Assembly: GCF_030464345.1 (NCBI RefSeq)
Contig: NZ_VCYH01000009.1
Location: 1-64,000 of the forward strand
Origin: Methanoculleus frigidifontis
GTDB taxonomy: Archaea > Halobacteriota > Methanomicrobia > Methanomicrobiales > Methanoculleaceae
Reading direction: 5' to 3'
Length of the DNA: 64,000 nt
The stretch's first letter is position 1; each line of letters starts with the position of its first letter. Below, piece by piece: positions 35,907-43,843 of the stretch. Made by a program: the position numbers and the translations under genes. The notes below the pieces were generated by a model. That model saw only the letters and a list, made by a program, of their open reading frames with translations. It made no database searches and was not told the DNA's origin.

Positions 35907-36339
35907 ATGTCACCTCCATGAGCCACTGTACAGGGTTATATATCGCGATAGGGATCTTATCCTCCAGCCTCTTAATAACTTTGACGAGGGAATCATCGGT
36001 TGTGAGCAGTACGGCACCGGCACTCTCGGCAGATGCCAGGTGCAAAGCATCGAACGTGTCGATGCCCAGCTCATGGAACAGACGGGCACGCTCCACGATC
36101 TTCGTATCGGTCATGACCCGCTCCCGTGCAAACTGCAGAAGACTCTCGACGGCTTTCATCTTTTCTTCTTCCACGATCCGGGCAATTTCGTAGTCGATAA
36201 CCTCACTCCCCACTAACTCCCAGTCCGTTGCGCATCGATTGAGGATTGCGATCACGGCTTCAGCCTCCATCCTGATACGGTATGATGTTTGGTCATCGAA
36301 CGGCCGGCACAGGCAGCAGACATCGAGATAGACTTTCAT
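35884..36339 (-). CDS. PIN-domain nuclease, toxin candidate
   Basis: A 151-residue PIN-like protein. The start MKVYLDVCCLCRPFDDQ carries the first Asp. Later acidic positions are VIDYEIARIVEEEK, GIDTFDALHLASAE and LLTTDDSLVKVIKR. RNase activity is expected from the fold. The ATG at 36339 fits the PIN start; 32 further codons upstream in the same frame lack similarity. The small gene 35682-35906 overlaps its end, as expected of a co-translated pair. Confidence 0.82.
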   Translation of the reverse strand: MKVYLDVCCLCRPFDDQTSYRIRMEAEAVIAILNRCATDWELVGSEVIDYEIARIVEEEKMKAVESLLQFARERVMTDTKIVERARLFHELGIDTFDALHLASAESAGAVLLTTDDSLVKVIKRLEDKIPIAIYNPVQWLMEVTYGDKDAQ

Positions 36340-36561
36340 GGAAGCGACCGGATTCTCTATTGTCCCTCCCTCCCGATAAAGCCGACTCCTTTTCCATGGG
36401 ACACGAGGGGTTTGATCCGGATCAGGGAGAAGCATACGGCTGTAGCCGAATGTTTCCGGAGATCCGCTGCCGAAAAAAGAGCCTCATCTTCCGTTCCCGG
36501 CGGCGATAGGTTCTTCCGGTCCGGCGCATGTGGATCTTTCCCGTGCGGTCGGCTCATCCCT

Positions 36562-36579
36562 GTTCCGCATGGAACAGAA
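36562..36579. promoter_or_regulatory. Start-codon palindrome, second leftover
   Basis: Arms CTGTTCC and GGAACAG flank GCAT, so an ATG again lies in the dyad, followed by codons for MEQNVTVRISG-like sequence. It is the counterpart of the sites at 35645 and 44838, with different arm bases. Confidence 0.5.
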
Positions 36580-36593
36580 TGTGACCGTCCGGA

Positions 36594-36720
36594 TCAGCGG
36601 TCAGGCTGCTCGGACACGGCTTTTTTCTTCCGGTGCTCCCGTATCGAAGTCCTGCCCGGGCAGGGCTTTGCGCTCGTGTGTGTAATCGCCGCTTCTCTGG
36701 GTATGCGTCTTCATTGCCAT
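36594..36720 (-). pseudogene. Small PIN-associated protein, N-truncated relic
   Basis: It starts MAMKTHTQRSGDYTHERKAL and matches the C-terminal half of 35682-35906. A 17-base deletion after GQDFDT (compare 44384-44527) shifts the frame before the KKKAVPEQPDR-like tail. The N-terminal METKTLNEIRIQGF part has been replaced by a short leader. Confidence 0.75.
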
Positions 36721-36960
36721 CTGCCATCTTCCGGTTCTGCATGCTAAAAGAGCGGCGCTCTGATGCGCACGCTCCCCGCCGAAGAGTGTCCGTCGTAGTC
36801 ACGCCTGCCTCCTCGGAACGTGCGAGGAGTCCCTGCTCGCCCAGCCGGCAGTCCACCAGGTCGTCAAGCTGCTGCCGGGAGAGGTGGAGCTGCTCGGCCA
36901 TGATGGCAAGCAGCCGGTCGTCGATCTCCTTCTTCCGACCCAGGTGCGAATGGGGGTGTC
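36721..36960 (-). other. Duplicated block with LSRQQLDDLVDC frame, copy 1
   Basis: A minus-strand frame reads MAEQLHLSRQQLDDLVDCRL then EQGLLARSEEAGVTTT. The same block and the same downstream truncated small gene recur at 44553-44720. I do not recognise the protein, and it may be a fragment of a longer gene. Confidence 0.45.
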
Positions 36961-37343
36961 GCGGCTGGTATACCGGAAGGTCAGTCTTCTCTGTCCGACC
37001 CATTCAGCCGCCGGAGGCTTTCGCACGCGAGTGTCTTGTGGCGGGAGGGGCCTTCATATCGTTGCGTATGTATGCAGGGCGAGATACGTCTGAGGAAGTG
37101 CCTGCAACCCGGAAACGGGAATCCGCACCCGAATACAACGAGGCAGCGTGCGTGAGGTGCTCCGGAAGACATCTTTGGCGAACGTGTTTTCCCGGTGCGA
37201 CAGGTATTAATTAATAGAGGTGTCTCTGATATGTTTCCATTGAAATTGCCGAAGGTTCGGTACCATTCCGGAAAATAGTCTTTTGCCGGTTTGTCGGCAT
37301 GCAGGGCCTTGCTGCGCTGTGGAAACGAGAGGAGGGGATTTCT

Positions 37344-37481
37344 ATGGCAAAACCACTGGAACTGACGGGAGATGATGCACGGCGTTTTCACCGGTATATG
37401 GAAACATACGAAGAACTGCCGCCGCGAGGACGGAAACTCATGGCGGACGCTGTGAAACTCGCCCGGCAAGAACCGTTGTGA
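37344..37481 (+). CDS. Small antitoxin-like protein, 45 residues
   Basis: The frame MAKPLELTGDDARRFHRYME then TYEELPPRGRKLMADAVKLA has the look of short archaeal orphan TA-type proteins (a K-P-x-L start, an acidic DDA helix and a final amphipathic helix). A GAGGAGGGG ribosome site lies 7-8 bases upstream, which supports the start. No toxin gene follows. Function unknown. Confidence 0.6.
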   Translation: MAKPLELTGDDARRFHRYMETYEELPPRGRKLMADAVKLARQEPL

Positions 37482-37572
37482 GAATGTGCTTCCCGGAAAG
37501 GGTCCGGATACCCGGTCTGCCGGAACACCTTTTCCGGCAACCGTTTCTCACGGTGGCATGCGGCGCCGGCGG

Positions 37573-37878
37573 TCACGGCGATGAATCCCGCGTTCCCGGC
37601 CGTTCATCGTAGCGCTTCACCTGGTCGGTCATGGTGGCCGCCAGCGACCTGAACGCCTCCGGAGACATCCGTGCATCGATGACGAGCCGTTTTTGCACCT
37701 TCTCCGTCACGATGTCGCCGTTTTGGTCCGTGGTAAATTCAGGCTCCTCATAGGTGAGGATTACCTGACCGAAACGTGCATTGAGCGTGACAATCGCGCC
37801 GTCTACATGCACCGTCCGAAAGCCGGGATCTTTCGTAATCTCAAAGGCGGTTCTGCAATCATTCTCTTTTGCCGGCAT
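37573..37878 (-). CDS. DUF3467-like protein
   Basis: A 101-residue protein. The central strand-rich part (VDGAIVTLNARFGQVILTYE) and the end (IDARMSPEAFRSLAATMTDQ followed by VKRYDE) resemble DUF3467, whose members end in an MSP-helix and QVxxYE. Function unknown. It overlaps the upstream gene 37859-38278 by 20 bases, so the two are made together. A short relic of its C-terminal part is at 51185-51262. Confidence 0.65.
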   Translation of the reverse strand: MPAKENDCRTAFEITKDPGFRTVHVDGAIVTLNARFGQVILTYEEPEFTTDQNGDIVTEKVQKRLVIDARMSPEAFRSLAATMTDQVKRYDERPGTRDSSP

Positions 37879-38278
37879 GCTGGCCTTCCTCCTCTCTCCC
37901 GGCTTCGGAATACTCCCGCTCGCCGTAGAAGACGCTCCCGTTCGGAGAGGCGACCCCCCACGTTCCCTGCCACCCGGTTGTATCGCCCCTCCGGTTCGAC
38001 GAGTCCGCAAACCTGCTCCGGCCGCTCCCGGTGCCGGTCGGCTCCGTCCCGGTGTACTGCAGCAGTTCCCCGGGGGGGGACAGCGTATCGCAGAGGGCCG
38101 AAAGAAGCCTCTTCTCGACGCCGGCGTTGATGACGTTCAGGGTTCCCTTTGCGGGCTCATCGTGAAGAGAAATCGTGACGCGGCCGACGATCTGGTTTCC
38201 CCCGGATAGTTCAGCAAGGAGAGAGACGGCATCAGTCGCGATTGGGCGGTCGTATACAGGGAGGAAAACCATCCGCAT
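37859..38278 (-). CDS. Unknown protein, partner of the DUF3467-like gene
   Basis: A 139-residue frame beginning MRMVFLPVYDRPIATDAVSL. It has a strand-rich centre (GRVTISLHDEPAKGTLNVIN, AGVEKRLLSALCDTLSPPGE) and a low-complexity Gly/Ser/Arg tail. I do not recognise a family. The regular N-terminal half and the overlap with the next gene suggest it is real. Confidence 0.5.
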   Translation of the reverse strand: MRMVFLPVYDRPIATDAVSLLAELSGGNQIVGRVTISLHDEPAKGTLNVINAGVEKRLLSALCDTLSPPGELLQYTGTEPTGTGSGRSRFADSSNRRGDTTGWQGTWGVASPNGSVFYGEREYSEAGREEEGQHAGKRE

Positions 38279-38301
38279 AGCAGCCTCTGATCCCATCGAA
38301 A

Positions 38302-38313
38302 TACTTTTAATAG
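38302..38313 (+). promoter_or_regulatory. TATA box of the relB/relE-like pair
   Basis: TACTTTTAATAG is centred about 27 bases before the ATG at 38335. An archaeal start about 26 bases after the box centre would make the mRNA leaderless. Confidence 0.6.
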
Positions 38314-38334
38314 AGCAGACGGTGACTACTACTC

Positions 38335-38553
38335 ATGACTCCGGCTGTCACCATCGATGAACTCTATCTTGAAATCAAAAAGATCCAGGAGACAATGGTC
38401 CGGCGGGAAGATCTCGACGCCCTCCTCGATACCGTTGAGATTCTCAGTAATCCCGAAACAATGGCGGCGATACAAAAGAGCGAAGAAGATATCGCTGCCG
38501 GACGATATCGGGAGATATCCTCAATAGACGACCTTCTCAGCGAGTTGTCCTGA
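38335..38553 (+). CDS. RelB-like antitoxin
   Basis: A 72-residue acidic protein: MTPAVTIDELYLEIKKIQET, then a helix REDLDALLDTVEILSNPETM and an IDDLLSELS end that is typical of RelB/YefM-type antitoxins which wrap the toxin. Its stop and the toxin start share one base (TGATG). The promoter seen 27 bases upstream supports the start. Confidence 0.82.
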   Translation: MTPAVTIDELYLEIKKIQETMVRREDLDALLDTVEILSNPETMAAIQKSEEDIAAGRYREISSIDDLLSELS

Positions 38554-38825
38554 TGGAGTGGACGATCCGGAGGACCGATACTTTTGTTGAGAGCCTCGCG
38601 GAAGTCCGGGGCAACAGGGAAGTTATAGCCGAACTCGATAAGAAACTTCAACGCGTAAAGCAGGATCCGCTCAATACAGGCGGCTGGCTTTCAGGTGCAC
38701 TGCACGGGAAAAAAGCAACCAGGATTGCAAAGCGCTACCGACTGATATTCCTTCCTGACGAAAGGGAACGAACGGTATACCTGATAGCAATCGATCACCG
38801 CCGGCACGTCTACAGGTTGCGGTGA
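38553..38825 (+). CDS. RelE-type toxin
   Basis: A 90-residue toxin: MEWTIRRTDTFVESLAEV, a helical DKKLQRVKQDPLN part, then GALHGKKATRIAKRYRLIFL and a final strand TVYLIAIDHRRHVYRLR. Basic residues and Tyr at the expected RelE/YoeB-like positions suggest mRNA cleavage at the ribosome. Translationally coupled to 38335-38553. Both genes look intact. Confidence 0.85.
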   Translation: MEWTIRRTDTFVESLAEVRGNREVIAELDKKLQRVKQDPLNTGGWLSGALHGKKATRIAKRYRLIFLPDERERTVYLIAIDHRRHVYRLR

Positions 38826-38974
38826 ACGAACGCCCGGTACGACACTCTTTTTTCCGGCACAAAGTTTCTCTCAGTCACCGTCTCTACCGGGGTACGGTTT
38901 CTCGTCCCCCGGCATAGCCCGCCCGACGTCCCGGCCTTCGTAATCCGATGCAGGTGCACTCGCAACCATAAAAA

Positions 38975-39220
38975 ATGATTCCTGAAAAATGCAGCCTCTG
39001 CAAAGGTGCCCTGCACGAAGGAAAGACCGAATTTCTCGCGGCCGTACAGAACGAAGTCATTGTCGTGCGAGACGTCCCGGCATACCTCTGCGACCGGTGG
39101 GGTGAGGCATACGGCTGCGGCAGAGACGCACCGGTTGATCGACGCGATCATGGACGGGGTGCTATCTGCGCACCATCTGCTGCCGCCCGCTCGCCGCCGG
39201 CGAGATCACCCTTGCTGAAT
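38975..39220 (+). pseudogene. YgiT-type zinc-finger protein, relic (copy 1)
   Basis: Starts MIPEKCSLCKGALHEGK, continues to VRDVPAYLCDRWGEAY, then shifts frame. The second zinc pair is damaged (CDRW in place of CDRC). The intact version is at 56809-57054. No DUF4258 gene precedes it here. Confidence 0.8.
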
Positions 39221-39316
39221 AGTGGGTATCTGCCCGGTACACGGCCGATGAGTGCGATCTTTCTCGAGCGGTCGGCTCATCCCTCTGCCGCGTGGAACAC
39301 CCTGTGGCCGTCCGGA

Positions 39317-39543
39317 TCAGCGGTCAGGCTGCTCGGGCACGGCTTTTTTCCTCCGGCGCTCTATGATCCCTGCAACGACCGTGTTGAAACCCTGCTCGAG
39401 CAGGGCTTTGCGCTCGTGTGTGTAATCGCCGCTCCCGTGGGAATTACCCTCGGATGAACCGTACTCGCGTCTGCGGGTCCGAGGCTCCTTACCAGCACCC
39501 GGAATCCCTGGATCCTGATCTCATTGAGCGTCTTTGTCTCCAT
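39317..39543 (-). pseudogene. Small PIN-associated protein, frameshifted copy
   Basis: Starts METKTLNEIRIQGFRVLVRS and loses the frame after LGPADA. Another frame then reads GSGDYTHERKALLEQGFNT and ends RKKAVPEQPDR. The tail lesion is identical to that in the duplicate at 49027-49253. No PIN gene accompanies it. Confidence 0.8.
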
Positions 39544-39571
39544 AGGTCACCTCCATGAGCCACGGTCATCG

Positions 39572-39889
39572 TCAGACCGCCACCCCATCGGCTGCGACGT
39601 TCCTGAGAAACAAATCGTACCGGTGTGCCTGGAGATCGGCTCGTGATAGCACCTTGACCGAGAGGCGGTCTCCTGTCTCGACCAGCAGGTCGAAGGCGAG
39701 ACCGGTGAGCAGTTCGCGGAGGTGAAGATCCTCCTCACGGCTGATCACCAGGATGTCGATATCGGAGTCCGGCCGGTCATCTCCCCGTGCCACCGATCCG
39801 AAGAGCAGAATCTCCTCGATTGCATCTCCGCATGCCTCCCGCGCCTTCGTCGCGAAGGTGCGGACTACCGGTCGAATAGTGGGTGTCAT
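39572..39889 (-). CDS. MNT-type minimal nucleotidyltransferase (copy 2 of 3)
   Basis: A 105-residue nucleotidyltransferase with FGSVARG and PDSDIDILVISRE. The protein is identical to copy 3 (49282-49599) and close to copy 1 (32537-32854). The ATG at 39889 begins MTPTIRPVVRTFATKAREA. An upstream in-frame extension has no family match. It lies 158 bases behind the antitoxin-like gene 40048-40233, and no HepT gene is adjacent. Confidence 0.87.
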   Translation of the reverse strand: MTPTIRPVVRTFATKAREACGDAIEEILLFGSVARGDDRPDSDIDILVISREEDLHLRELLTGLAFDLLVETGDRLSVKVLSRADLQAHRYDLFLRNVAADGVAV

Positions 39890-40047
39890 ACAACGGAAGG
39901 GTATCGTTTCTCCTGATGAGTATCTGCGGAGTCTGTGCATAAAAAGGATCTGCCGACAGGGAACCGGGATTAGTACGAAGTCGTTTGGTGTGGAGAGCCC
40001 AGCACGGCTGAGTGGGATACTTCTGAACGCTGCCGGCTTGGCATGCG

Positions 40048-40233
40048 TCACAGCGGGATCTCCACGAGTTCTTCCGTTTCCTGGATCCGCTTGATATCCA
40101 TTTCGAGCCGCCGCTTCTTGTCGTGCTCGATCGTCTCCTCTGTCGGTTCCGAAGGGGCTGCCTTGGCTCCCGTATCCGGGAGAGGGCAGCCGGGAACTTC
40201 ATCTCTGACAATGGTGCGCTTCGGGGCATTCAT
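40048..40233 (-). CDS. Antitoxin-like small protein with scrambled middle (copy 2)
   Basis: Sixty-one codons, start MNAPKRTIVRDEVP and end DIKRIQETEELVEIPL. As in 33010-33195 the middle segment is read in the wrong frame relative to the intact 49758-49943 copy. The same pair of compensating indels is shared, so these two descend from one already altered gene. Confidence 0.6.
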   Translation of the reverse strand: MNAPKRTIVRDEVPGCPLPDTGAKAAPSEPTEETIEHDKKRRLEMDIKRIQETEELVEIPL

Positions 40234-40344
40234 GGAAGAGAGAGTCTGTGAACCGCCGACGGGAAAATGGTGCCGGCATATCGGGTGCTCTCCGCTGGCT
40301 TCATCTTCCGGCCACCGGACGGCTAAACTGATACTCCAGGACTC

Positions 40345-40405
40345 ACGGGCGAACTTGATCCCCGGGCAACCATTCGGAAACACCGAATCGTTCAGCGGGA
40401 GGGAG
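40345..40405 (+). pseudogene. RhuM relic, one short segment
   Basis: Translates as ELDPRATIRKHRIVQREGDW, matching residues around 66-86 of the RhuM protein (34430-35485). Nothing else of RhuM is present. The dyad at its centre is kept with changed bases (ATTCGG against CCGAAT). Confidence 0.7.
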
Positions 40406-40419
40406 ACTGGCGGTCCTTT

Positions 40420-40535
40420 TCCAGATGATGAATGGCATCGGGATCGGATCTCTTTGCACGCTTCGCCCGGCAGCTGTTCGAGTCCATCTTTCGGGTTGAC
40501 GACATCCCATCCGATGGGCTCCGCCATGTCGACGG
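40420..40535 (-). pseudogene. Fused relic of a HepT and an MNT gene
   Basis: About 40500-40530 reads like the MNT segment AEPIGWDVV...LEQL of 47618-47938. About 40425-40475 resembles the HepT GEACGQIPEEIRSR region of 47259-47588. The two fragments are joined without the rest of either gene. Confidence 0.55.
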
Positions 40536-40547
40536 AACTCCTGTTGG

Positions 40548-40937
40548 TTACGGTTCGCTGAACGGATTCAGGATCTCGAGCGTACAGATCCCGGTAAAAT
40601 CGCGTTTGTTGCGAGTGACCAGCACGCAGTCGTGAACCAGAGCAGTGGCTGCGATGACGGCATCGGGGAGCTGTACCCCGCAGGTCCGGCGAAGATGAAT
40701 GGCGCTGTCTGCAATCGTATCGGTCAGGGGGAACACTTCTGCAGGACGGGTGAATTCTTCAGCCCTTGCATAGCCCTCCGGGGTGTGCTTCTTCCATCCA
40801 AGGAATTCTATCTTTGTAATGATTGAGATATGAAACGAGGATCGGAGCATGGCCTCGATTTCATCCACCCTGCGCGGAGGAATGGCATCCGCAAGGTAAT
40901 AGATGAGAATGTTTGTATCGAGGAGATAGCGCTTCAT
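40548..40937 (-). CDS. VapC-type PIN toxin
   Basis: A 129-residue PIN nuclease: MKRYLLDTNILIYYLADA (first Asp), an acidic TKIEFLGWKKH part, LPDAVIAATALVHDCVLVTR and a final NKRDF. Expected to cut tRNA or other RNA. The ATG at 40937 gives the 4-base ATGA overlap with the antitoxin gene. An ATG 12 bases earlier is possible. Confidence 0.87.
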   Translation of the reverse strand: MKRYLLDTNILIYYLADAIPPRRVDEIEAMLRSSFHISIITKIEFLGWKKHTPEGYARAEEFTRPAEVFPLTDTIADSAIHLRRTCGVQLPDAVIAATALVHDCVLVTRNKRDFTGICTLEILNPFSEP

Positions 40938-41140
40938 ATCCTGTTCCATTCGTTTCGCAAATCCCGCGTCTCGCTCTCCAGATTGACCGGAAGGTCTTTG
41001 TAGATTCCCCGGTAGCGTGCAGGGTCGGGAATGCCGACCGGCGTATCCGCTCTTCCGGCGACGAGGTTCTCCCAGATGTCGATCGGTACAATTACACCCG
41101 TCCTGTTTCCTTCCGTATCATAAATGTACTGCACTCCCAT
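40934..41140 (-). CDS. VapB-like antitoxin
   Basis: A 68-residue protein, MGVQYIYDTEGNRTGVIVPI then DIWENLVAG, a small Phd/VapB-like DNA-binding start common in archaeal and cyanobacterial TA pairs. An acidic/aromatic tail ends RDLRNEWNRI. Start chosen at 41140 by family style; an ATG 18 bases upstream is possible. Overlaps vapC by 4 bases. Confidence 0.8.
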   Translation of the reverse strand: MGVQYIYDTEGNRTGVIVPIDIWENLVAGRADTPVGIPDPARYRGIYKDLPVNLESETRDLRNEWNRI

Positions 41141-41365
41141 GGATGCGCTCACCTGCATGTATGTGGGCACTCCGAGCCGATTAGTGTTGCTCCCGCAATG
41201 GACTCCTGATGTGCTGGAACGTGCGATCATTGGTGCCGGGGAATATCGTTTCTTCTCCAAGCCGCCGCTTTTCTGTGCTCGTTCGGATCTCCCCTCCGGT
41301 TCTGAGAGAGAGGCCACTCGCGTAGATCCTGCCTTCCCGGCAGGAACAGGTTCCTCGTGGCGGAC

Positions 41366-41767
41366 CTACCTCTCCGTGCGCTCGTAGGTGCAGACCTCGA
41401 GATCCGCAACCTCTCCGATGACCAGAAAATCGGCATCGCGGGTGGCGATCGCACCGGCACCGTGCGCTCGTGCAATCCCGGCGATGAGAACGTCAAGGGC
41501 GTTGACCGGCGTGCCCCGGGCTGCAAGGCGTGCCGCGATGGAGCTCGATTCTTCGGCAGCACCGATCGTGTACTCGAGCACCGGGGTCTGTGCGAAGAAG
41601 TCCCTGAAGAACTCCTCCTCCTTTCGTGCGTGCGTCCGCTTGACGCCGGCCAGTATCTCGTGGCAGGTGATCGCCGTTGTCGCGTAGACCTCATCCCCGA
41701 GGCACGAACGCGTCCCGGGAACGCCGCGGAAGAAGTCGATGAGGAAGGAGGTGTCGAGGACGATCAT
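41366..41767 (-). CDS. vapC: VapC-type PIN toxin
   Basis: A 133-residue PIN nuclease with MIVLDTSFLIDFFRGV (first Asp), CHEILAGVKR (Glu), VNALDVLIAGIARAHGAG and ATRDADFLVIGEV (Asps). All four acidic positions are present. It overlaps its VapB gene by 4 bases and looks fully functional. Confidence 0.9.
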   Translation of the reverse strand: MIVLDTSFLIDFFRGVPGTRSCLGDEVYATTAITCHEILAGVKRTHARKEEEFFRDFFAQTPVLEYTIGAAEESSSIAARLAARGTPVNALDVLIAGIARAHGAGAIATRDADFLVIGEVADLEVCTYERTER

Positions 41768-41976
41768 ACGCGGAACCGTGCAGTACGGCGGGTTGCTTCG
41801 GTGAAGGCTTCGATCTCATCGAGAGCGGTGCTCCCCGCGAGTGCCCCGAACCGCCGCTCAAGTCCTACGGAGCGTGACCGCAGCAGAAGATCGATGGCAT
41901 CGGAGAAGCTCATATCCGGTTCCTTCATCCGCCGGAGGTTCTCGTAGGTCGAGTCGCGGATGGTGATGGTCTTCAT
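41764..41976 (-). CDS. vapB: VapB antitoxin (UPF0330 type)
   Basis: A 70-residue antitoxin: MKTITIRDSTYENLRRMKEP is the DNA-binding start and MSFSDAIDLLLRSRS the second helix. The C-terminal FTEATRRTARFRV would block the toxin. A paralogue without toxin is at 48009-48203 and a decayed one at 57085-57250. The promoter is at 41996-42008. Confidence 0.9.
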   Translation of the reverse strand: MKTITIRDSTYENLRRMKEPDMSFSDAIDLLLRSRSVGLERRFGALAGSTALDEIEAFTEATRRTARFRV

Positions 41977-41995
41977 GCATCAGTGTAGTGGCACA

Positions 41996-42008
41996 CGAGT
42001 ATATAGAG
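41996..42008 (-). promoter_or_regulatory. TATA box of vapBC
   Basis: On the minus strand CCTCTATATACTC is centred about 26 bases before the vapB ATG, so the mRNA should be leaderless. Confidence 0.65.
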
Positions 42009-42151
42009 GTGGTGCTGTGGACCTCTCGCAGGCGAAGATGCGTGCGGCGAGGTATCGGGTCGTGGGTCTGCCTGGGCGAAGGCGGGCGGCACGACCCGGT
42101 GGTCTGCGGCTGCAATTCGCCGACGAGCGGCGATCCCGGTCCCCCGGCCTC

Positions 42152-43537
42152 CTATGGCAGAAGGCCGAGGTCGGTACAGTCCCAGACCCGATACCCCTCC
42201 TGCCTGAGCGCCTCTTTTCCGTCGACGCGTCGCGCCGCCAGCCCGAGGGTAACAGGCCCGGCGATGCCCCGGACCAGCGGCACCTTCTCGTGAAGGGCGT
42301 TGAGGATGCCCCGGGCGTCTCTCTTCGCAAGATCCCGGTTCTTGATCTCGACGGCGAGGGTGCCCCCGGCGCCGACGGCGAGCAGGTCGATCTCATCGCC
42401 GCGGCGGTTCCACCACGATCCGATCCGCTCGTACTCAGTGCCGAGTTCTTCGGAGAGCAGATTCCTGACCGCCTCTTCGAATGCGTGCCCGGCGAACGCC
42501 GGCCATTCGGAGAGCACTTTGGCGCAGAGGCGGTCGTAATGGCCGCTGGCATAGAGGCTTGTGTTGCGGTAGACGAACCGGCTGTAGAACCTGAAGAAGT
42601 TGTCTTTCAGGAAGTACCTTCCCATCTTGGAGCGGGACCTGCCTGCCTCGGTAACCGGGACCCGGTACTCGACGATCCCGAGAAGATCGATGAGATCGGC
42701 AAGGTACGCCGGAAGGGAGTTTGCGGCAACGTGTGCGGAGTCGGCGATCTCTTTTGGTGTCGACCTTCCTTCGGCGAGCGCGGCGAGGATCTCATAGTAG
42801 GTGGCATACTCTCTGCCGAACTCTTCTACGAGGACGTCGCTCATCTCCCGCCGAAGCGGAGCAAGATCGTTGAAGACCAGCCGGTCGAGCGCCTCGCGAA
42901 GGTTTCGGCACCCGAACTTCTCGAGGTATGCATAGTAGGAGATGGTTCCTCCGAAGAGCAGGGCGAGGTCGAGCCGGTCATGTGGGTCGCCGACGCCGAG
43001 GTCGGCGAGGATGGCAAGAGTGTCCCGTACGTGAAACGGTTGCAGGGTGACGATCGTATCCGCCCGCTTGAAGAGCGGCGCACCGCCTTCGAGGAAGATC
43101 TTCCGGATCATGCCGACCGATGACCCGGATATGACCAGGAAGAGGTTTGACTCTCTGCTGTAGAGATCCCAGAACCGCTGAAGCTCGGTGATGACGGACG
43201 GGTCGATCTTCTCGAACCGCTGGAACTCATCGAAGACGACGATGAGCGGGCGGTCAAAGGAGAAGAGAAACGAAAACAGCGTTTTCGGCGTGTCGAAGCG
43301 GACGTAGGCCGGGAGCTCGAGCATCTCCACAGTGTAGGTACAGAACTCCTCCATCAGGACGTCGAGGCTCTTGTTGCTGTCGACGAAGTAGTAGAGAGCC
43401 GTCCGGCCACGGATGAACTGTTTGATCAGCTCCGTCTTTCCTACCCGCCGTCTGCCGGTAACGACGAGAAAACTCGGGGCGGTCTTCTCGAGATGATCCA
43501 TGAGGGCGAGTTCCTGCACCCGGTCGTAGAACTGCAT
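42152..43537 (-). CDS. Archaeal ATPase with C-terminal DUF234
   Basis: A 461-residue STAND-like ATPase of the archaeal ATPase_2/DUF234 type. Walker A is VVTGRRRVGKTELIKQF, Walker B is PLIVVFDEFQRFEK, then LVISGSSVGMIRKI. The C-terminal DUF234 has NRRGDEIDLLAV and GTLAVEIKNRDL, a PD-(D/E)XK nuclease-like core. It may act as a nucleic-acid-directed ATPase/nuclease in defence. The start at MQFYDRVQEL (43537) follows family habit; two ATGs lie 6 and 21 bases upstream. A short relic of its DUF234 part is at 56280-56350. Confidence 0.87.
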   Translation of the reverse strand: MQFYDRVQELALMDHLEKTAPSFLVVTGRRRVGKTELIKQFIRGRTALYYFVDSNKSLDVLMEEFCTYTVEMLELPAYVRFDTPKTLFSFLFSFDRPLIVVFDEFQRFEKIDPSVITELQRFWDLYSRESNLFLVISGSSVGMIRKIFLEGGAPLFKRADTIVTLQPFHVRDTLAILADLGVGDPHDRLDLALLFGGTISYYAYLEKFGCRNLREALDRLVFNDLAPLRREMSDVLVEEFGREYATYYEILAALAEGRSTPKEIADSAHVAANSLPAYLADLIDLLGIVEYRVPVTEAGRSRSKMGRYFLKDNFFRFYSRFVYRNTSLYASGHYDRLCAKVLSEWPAFAGHAFEEAVRNLLSEELGTEYERIGSWWNRRGDEIDLLAVGAGGTLAVEIKNRDLAKRDARGILNALHEKVPLVRGIAGPVTLGLAARRVDGKEALRQEGYRVWDCTDLGLLP

Positions 43538-43599
43538 AATCATTATGAATATAATCATTATAGATGTAATGAATTTCTGTTGCCTGAAGGGATGGATAG

Positions 43600-43800
43600 A
43601 ATAGATTGTCTGCGAACCGCTGACGGAAAATTGTTGCTGATATATCGGTACTCTCCGGTGGCCGAAAGCGAAGCCACCGGATGGCACACAGAGGAGAGAT
43701 TCCCGGGCGAGGAAATGTTCCCGTGTAGGACGAGCGCCGTCTCTCGAGGGTCCCACCGGGGGCCCGATACAAACCGTTCGTGTTCGTTCCGGTGCCGCTA
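43600..43800. repeat. TA-associated spacer repeat, copy 3
   Basis: Sequence from TTGTCTGCGAACCGCTGACGG to a GATACAAACCG part, matching 33196-33400 and 49944-50130. It lies upstream of the DUF234 ATPase gene and downstream of the RelE relic. Confidence 0.65.
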
Positions 43801-43843
43801 TGAAGGGGGCGCTCCCTGCGCACCATCTGCTGCCGGCTGCTCA

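Larger units (their letters stand above)
39304..40060. repeat. 760-bp duplicated segment (partner at 49014-49770)
   Basis: By eye this stretch is identical to 49014-49770, offset 9,710 bases. Divergence begins sharply at both ends. It holds the frameshifted small gene and an intact MNT gene. Such identity points to a recent copy or gene conversion. Confidence 0.85.

Noticed and set aside
41357-41947. Plus-strand frames over the vapBC pair
   Set aside because: The minus strand has complete VapC and VapB motifs with the usual 4-base overlap.
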